DNA of 6,402 nucleotides from the NCBI GenBank assembly GCA_028293405.1, contig JAQGOW010000352.1, positions 1 to 6,402 of the forward strand. Direction: 5' to 3'. Positions 1 to 3,800 of the stretch are shown piece by piece. This DNA is from Verrucomicrobiales bacterium. GTDB taxonomy: Bacteria > Verrucomicrobiota > Verrucomicrobiia > Limisphaerales > Palsa-1400. The notes beneath the pieces are model-generated. The model had not been told where the DNA came from. It worked only from the letters and a program-made list of their open reading frames with translations, and made no database searches. Position numbers and translations under genes: made by a program. Positions within the stretch are counted from its first letter, which is position 1. The number at the start of each line of letters is the position of its first letter.

Positions 1-94
1 CGCTCGCGGAATTTGCGATTTTGATTCTAAGGTTGTGCAATCGCGCACCTCGCCCGGCGTCGTTGTGCACCGGGACAACCTGGTGATTCTATAA
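1..94 (+). CDS. C-terminal end of an unrecognised protein (5' truncated by window edge)
   Basis: An open plus-strand frame runs from the left edge (first full codon at position 2) to a TAA at 92-94 and encodes 30 residues ending in H-R-D-N-L-V-I-L. The frame has no internal stop, uses ordinary codons and ends only 6 bases before the mazG ATG, the tight spacing expected of co-transcribed genes. That is the main reason to believe it is a real gene end and not chance. I do not recognise the family from this short tail; the alternating hydrophobic residues (V-V-V, L-V-I-L) suggest a terminal beta strand, but no function can be assigned. It could still be a chance open frame, since 30 codons is short. 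Confidence 0.55.
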   Translation, partial: ARGICDFDSKVVQSRTSPGVVVHRDNLVIL

Positions 95-100
95 ACCCCG

Positions 101-781
101 ATGAAGAAGAACACTGACGCGTTGAACGAACTCATCCGGGTGATGGCGAAGTTGCGCTCGCCTGGCGGTTGTCCGTGGGACCGCGAGCAGACGCACAAAT
201 CGATTCGGTTCTACCTCATAGAAGAAGCCTACGAGTTGCTCGACGCCATCGAAGCTGAAGACGATCACGAGATGGCCGAAGAACTTGGGGACTTACTTCT
301 CCATGTCATTTTCCATTGCCAACTCGCGCGCGAACGCGGCGCATTCGATTTTGAGAAAGTTGCGAAGCACGTCACCGAAAAGTTGATCCGCCGCCATCCC
401 CATGTATTCGGCGAAACGAAGGTCAAAAACATTGCTGAAGTCTGGTCCAATTGGGAACAGATCAAAAAAGCGGAGAAGCACGGCACGAAGCACGCACGTC
501 CTTCAGCGCTGGACGGAATTCCAAAACACCTCCCTGCCCTGCTGCGCGCCGAGAAACTCGTGAAAAAGGCGCGTCGCGGCAAACTGATTCCGGCTGGAAA
601 AAAAGCCACCTCGAAAAAGAGCGCCGTTGCAAAAAAACTTTTCGCTCTCGCACAAACCGCAGAGGCGCATGGGTGGTCGGCCGAGGAACTTCTGCGCGAG
701 CAAGTCGGCGCTGTGGAAAAGAATCTTCGAAAACTAGAGCAGAAGAAAGCAGCGAAGACACCATCAGCTTCGAAAAATTAA
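101..781 (+). CDS. mazG: MazG-family nucleoside triphosphate pyrophosphohydrolase
   Basis: MazG enzymes hydrolyse NTPs/dNTPs to the monophosphate plus pyrophosphate in the cytoplasm, a house-cleaning role that in E. coli also affects (p)ppGpp levels. The 226-residue product shows the family signatures in order: G-G-C-P-W-D at 22-27, the Mg-binding EExxE at 41-45 with its ExxD partner at 61-64 (E-L-G-D), R-R-H-P-H-V-F-G at 97-104, W-x-x-I-K in 118-122, and the inter-domain S-A-L-D-G-I-P...L-P-A-L motif around 135-147. E. coli MazG is 263 residues with two MazG domains. Here the second domain lacks its EExxE/ExxD metal site: residues ~158-179 are a lysine-rich stretch, followed by a recognisable remnant of the domain's last helices (L-F-A-L-A ... 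E-K-N-L-R-K-L-E, 180-213). The tail is again Lys/Ala-rich. The ATG at 101 puts the usual ~20 residues before the P-W-D motif. No Shine-Dalgarno is visible, so translation may be coupled to the upstream gene that ends 6 bases earlier. The N-terminal domain should be the active one, an inference from motif retention. Confidence 0.95.
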   Translation: MKKNTDALNELIRVMAKLRSPGGCPWDREQTHKSIRFYLIEEAYELLDAIEAEDDHEMAEELGDLLLHVIFHCQLARERGAFDFEKVAKHVTEKLIRRHPHVFGETKVKNIAEVWSNWEQIKKAEKHGTKHARPSALDGIPKHLPALLRAEKLVKKARRGKLIPAGKKATSKKSAVAKKLFALAQTAEAHGWSAEELLREQVGAVEKNLRKLEQKKAAKTPSASKN

Positions 782-877
782 GTTCAATCCAAAGCTGTTC
801 GGGAGCGATGCATGCGCAAACGACATACCCTCGCCAACGTTTCCACCTCATTCCGTCACGTCCCGCAAGGCCGCGCC
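782..877. other. Short intergenic gap between converging genes
   Basis: These 96 bases separate the mazG stop from the stop of the giant minus-strand gene. I see no T-tract terminator for mazG, no tRNA-like fold and no convincing small gene. An ATG at 811 opens a frame of under 50 codons that runs into the giant gene's antisense strand and has no recognisable product. The only structure is the hairpin at the right end (annotated separately). Confidence 0.7.
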
Positions 878-883
878 TTACGG
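863..883 (-). terminator. Hairpin spanning the stop codon of the giant gene (possible terminator or 3' end stabiliser)
   Basis: In the minus-strand transcript the arms CCGUAAGGC and GCCUUGCGG pair over 9 positions (8 Watson-Crick plus one U-G wobble) around a 3-base GCG loop. The 5' arm contains the last Pro codon and the UAA stop. On the plus strand the wobble becomes a C-A mismatch, so the structure is better formed in the transcript of the giant gene, which fits a role for that gene. There is no U-run after the stem (the following bases are GACGTGACGG), so it is not a classical intrinsic terminator. It could act in Rho-type termination or mRNA 3' end protection, or be chance in GC-rich DNA. 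Confidence 0.4.
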
Positions 884-3800
884 ACGGTGCAACCGGAAGT
901 ACAACTGGTTTGTTGCCGCCGGTTGCGTGACGAAGACGTTTGCTCCGTTTGTGACGGCCGTTGTCGAGACCGGTAGCCAGTTTGTGCTCAGGTCAGAAAC
1001 CGATTCCAATCCGTAACCGTTTGCCGCCGCCGCCCACGACATCGTCACGTTACCCGCGCCATCTTGGCTGATGTACAACACGGGCAGCAACCCAATGGTC
1101 GAAAGTGTGTTATTCACGTAATTTGCGCTAAGCGCATTCGCAGTCGCGTCAGAGACTTCGCGAATAACCGGTGAATCGGTGAACGTGAGATTTGAATTGC
1201 CAGGCGAATAAACAATCGGCACAAAACTCAAACGCACGACTTCTCGCGCGCCGGCGGTGAAGGTCTTGCCGAACGGCAACTCTAGTGCGACGCCGAGATT
1301 CCCGTTGGTGGCGCCGGACGCGTTCACGTTCATGCTGGCGCCCGAAGCATTGCTACCCAAAGCCGCACCAGCGAATCGCACCAAGCTGCTGTCGAAGGTC
1401 AGACTGAAACCAATGGCACTTTCGTCACCTTGCGAGTTCAACTGCACGCTAACCACATTGGTCGGGCCATTCGTCGAACCCGTTTGCAAAGTTACAGCGC
1501 GCGTCGTAGGCACTCGCGGTTTGATGAGCGCGTTTCCCGAGATGGTGGTGGGTCCACCAACAGGCGTCAGGGCGTCCAAGCCGACCGCATACCGACCGGC
1601 TTGCACCCAATCGCTCACCGTCAGTTTACCGTTTCCTAAGTTATTGCGCGGCGCGCAGTCGACGCGTTGAAACTCACTATCGCTTGCAACGGCATCCAGG
1701 CCCGCCACAAACCGGCCCACCTGCACCCAATCGGTAATGGTAACGCCCTGATCTCCACTCGGGCGCGGCGCAACGTCGCCTTCAAAAACGGTTTGGCTCA
1801 AGGTCGCCGATCCGGGGATATAGGTCCCAGGCAGGCTATGAGCGAGTGCATCGGAAATCTGACGCACCGTCGGACTGTCGCCCAACGTGATTGAAGTCAC
1901 AACATTGGTCGCAACAATTCCCACGTCGAACGTAATCACCGCGACCTGTTGTGTGCCTGCAGCAAACGTTTCGCCACTGGTAAACGACACAACAACACCA
2001 GCGCGACCGCTGCTTTGCTGATTTGTGTTCGCGAAGATCGTCGCACCAGAGGCGTTCGACCCAAGATCGATACTCGAAATCGACAGCAACGTCGGATCGA
2101 AATTCAAACTGAAGCCGAGTGCGTGTTCATTGCCCAGCGCCGACAACAACACTGGCACTTGAATCGTGCTCGAGCCACTGCCCGATACATTCTCAACGAT
2201 TAGAGTCGATGTAATCACGCTCAGAACAGCGTTAGAGCTAGTGGCCGTGCCATACGGACTTGAGACGACCAATGCATACGTTCCCGCGTCAGACTGCTGC
2301 GCGCTCGCGATGCTCAAAGAAGTATTCGTCGCCCCCACGATGTTCGCGGCATTGTGCTTCCATTGATAACTCAACGGGCCGGTGCCATCTGCATTGGCAG
2401 TGAAACTCGCGGCAGTCCCAACAATCACATTTTGATCGATCGGCTGCTGCGTGATGAACGGCGGAATGTTCACCGTCAACATCGCGTTCGAACTCGTGAC
2501 ACACGCGCTGCCGTTGCAAACGCCGACCGTGTAGCTGCCTGCCGCAGCAGGTTGTGCATTGGAAACCGTTAGCGTTGTATTCGTCGCGCCGGCAATATTG
2601 ATGCCGTTGTATTGCCATTGGTAAGTCAGGCCGCTGAGCGGAATTGCCTGGTAGTACTTCTGACGCAAGTAACCTTCGACCGCAAGGCGATCGCTGTCAT
2701 TCAGCGTGCCGCGATAGTAGATTACTTCGGCGATGTCGCCGGCGAAATTGCGTGTAAACGATCCAAGTCCGCCGATGTAATATTGAGCAGCCGGAGTCTG
2801 GGTGTTTGCGATCGTCCAACTAAAATTGGTACTGTTGGTTGCAGTGCCATCAAACATTTCTGCAAAGGTGCGGTTCGTGCTGAAACGCTCCGTCCATATC
2901 CGATAGGTGCCGACTTTCGGGACCAATCCCGTGGTATAATCATTGGCCCACGTCGCGAAATTAAGTTGGCCGGAATTCAACGAATAAGCGCGACCTGCCC
3001 CCGTCGTTCCCGGCGTGCCCACAAACACCGGCACGTTCGCCGACGACAAACTTGCGGGCTCCGCAACAACAAACGACGTGAATGCATCGGGAATACCGAC
3101 ATCGTTCGTGCCGATTAAATAATCGCCGGACGACGAACTCTGGAAGCCATCAAAACGCAACGCGGCACGCCCATTAATCGCAGCAGGCCGCACAAGCACC
3201 GGCTGTTGACTGATGTTGTTTTGATTGGCGTGATTGCCGTTCGGCGACTGATCACTCCAGCGACTCACCTGACTATTGGCGTTGGTCACTACTCCCGCAT
3301 CCGCTTTCAACCATAAACGCAACGTTCCCGAAGCAACCGCCGGAAGCACCGCGTCTGTGCCGACGGCGAATGTTGCCGTAGCACCCGCTATGATCGACTG
3401 GCTTTGAGGTTGCCCGAGTATCTGGGGAACTATATCAACTCGCAGAGCTGCATTTGAGCTGGTTATAGAGCCGAACAAGTTCGTGATGATAACGGAATAA
3501 CTGCCATTGTTTGTCGTTTGGGCACTCGCGATGGTTAAAATCGAGTTCGTGGCGGCGGCGATGGCACTGCCATTAAGTTTCCATTGATATGCTATTGGGT
3601 CAGTTCCAGATGCAGCAACTGCGAATGACAGAGTGTTGGACTGGATGACCGTTTGACTAACCGGCTGGGTCGAAATAGCTGGTGCAAATCCGACCGTTAA
3701 AACTGCGTTGGAACTTGTTAACGATCCAAAGAAGTTCGACACAACGACCGCGTACGTGCCTGCGTCAGTCGGTTGCACACTGGGAAAAATCAGACTGCTA

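Noticed and set aside
30..85. Small inverted repeats (GTGC...GCAC, GTTGT...ACAAC) before mazG as a regulatory structure
   Set aside because: Stems of only 4-5 pairs inside an apparent coding region; expected by chance.
805..817. Palindrome-like sequence GCGATGCATGCGC after mazG as a terminator or operator
   Set aside because: Only the 6-base cores are self-complementary, the arms do not extend, and no T-run follows.
462..851. 129-codon minus-strand open frame antisense to mazG
   Set aside because: It is a shadow of a GC-rich coding region; its Arg/Phe/Ser-rich product has no recognisable motif, while mazG on the other strand has all family motifs.
451..930. 159-codon plus-strand open frame overlapping mazG and the 3' end of the giant gene
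   Set aside because: It is the -1 frame of mazG, encodes a low-complexity Arg/Ser-rich sequence with no family signature, and crosses two well-supported genes. It is considered only as a possible slippage extension.
811..956. Short ATG frame starting in the intergenic gap (M-R-K-R-H-T...)
   Set aside because: Under 50 codons, no ribosome binding site, no recognisable product, and most of it is antisense to the giant gene's C-terminus.
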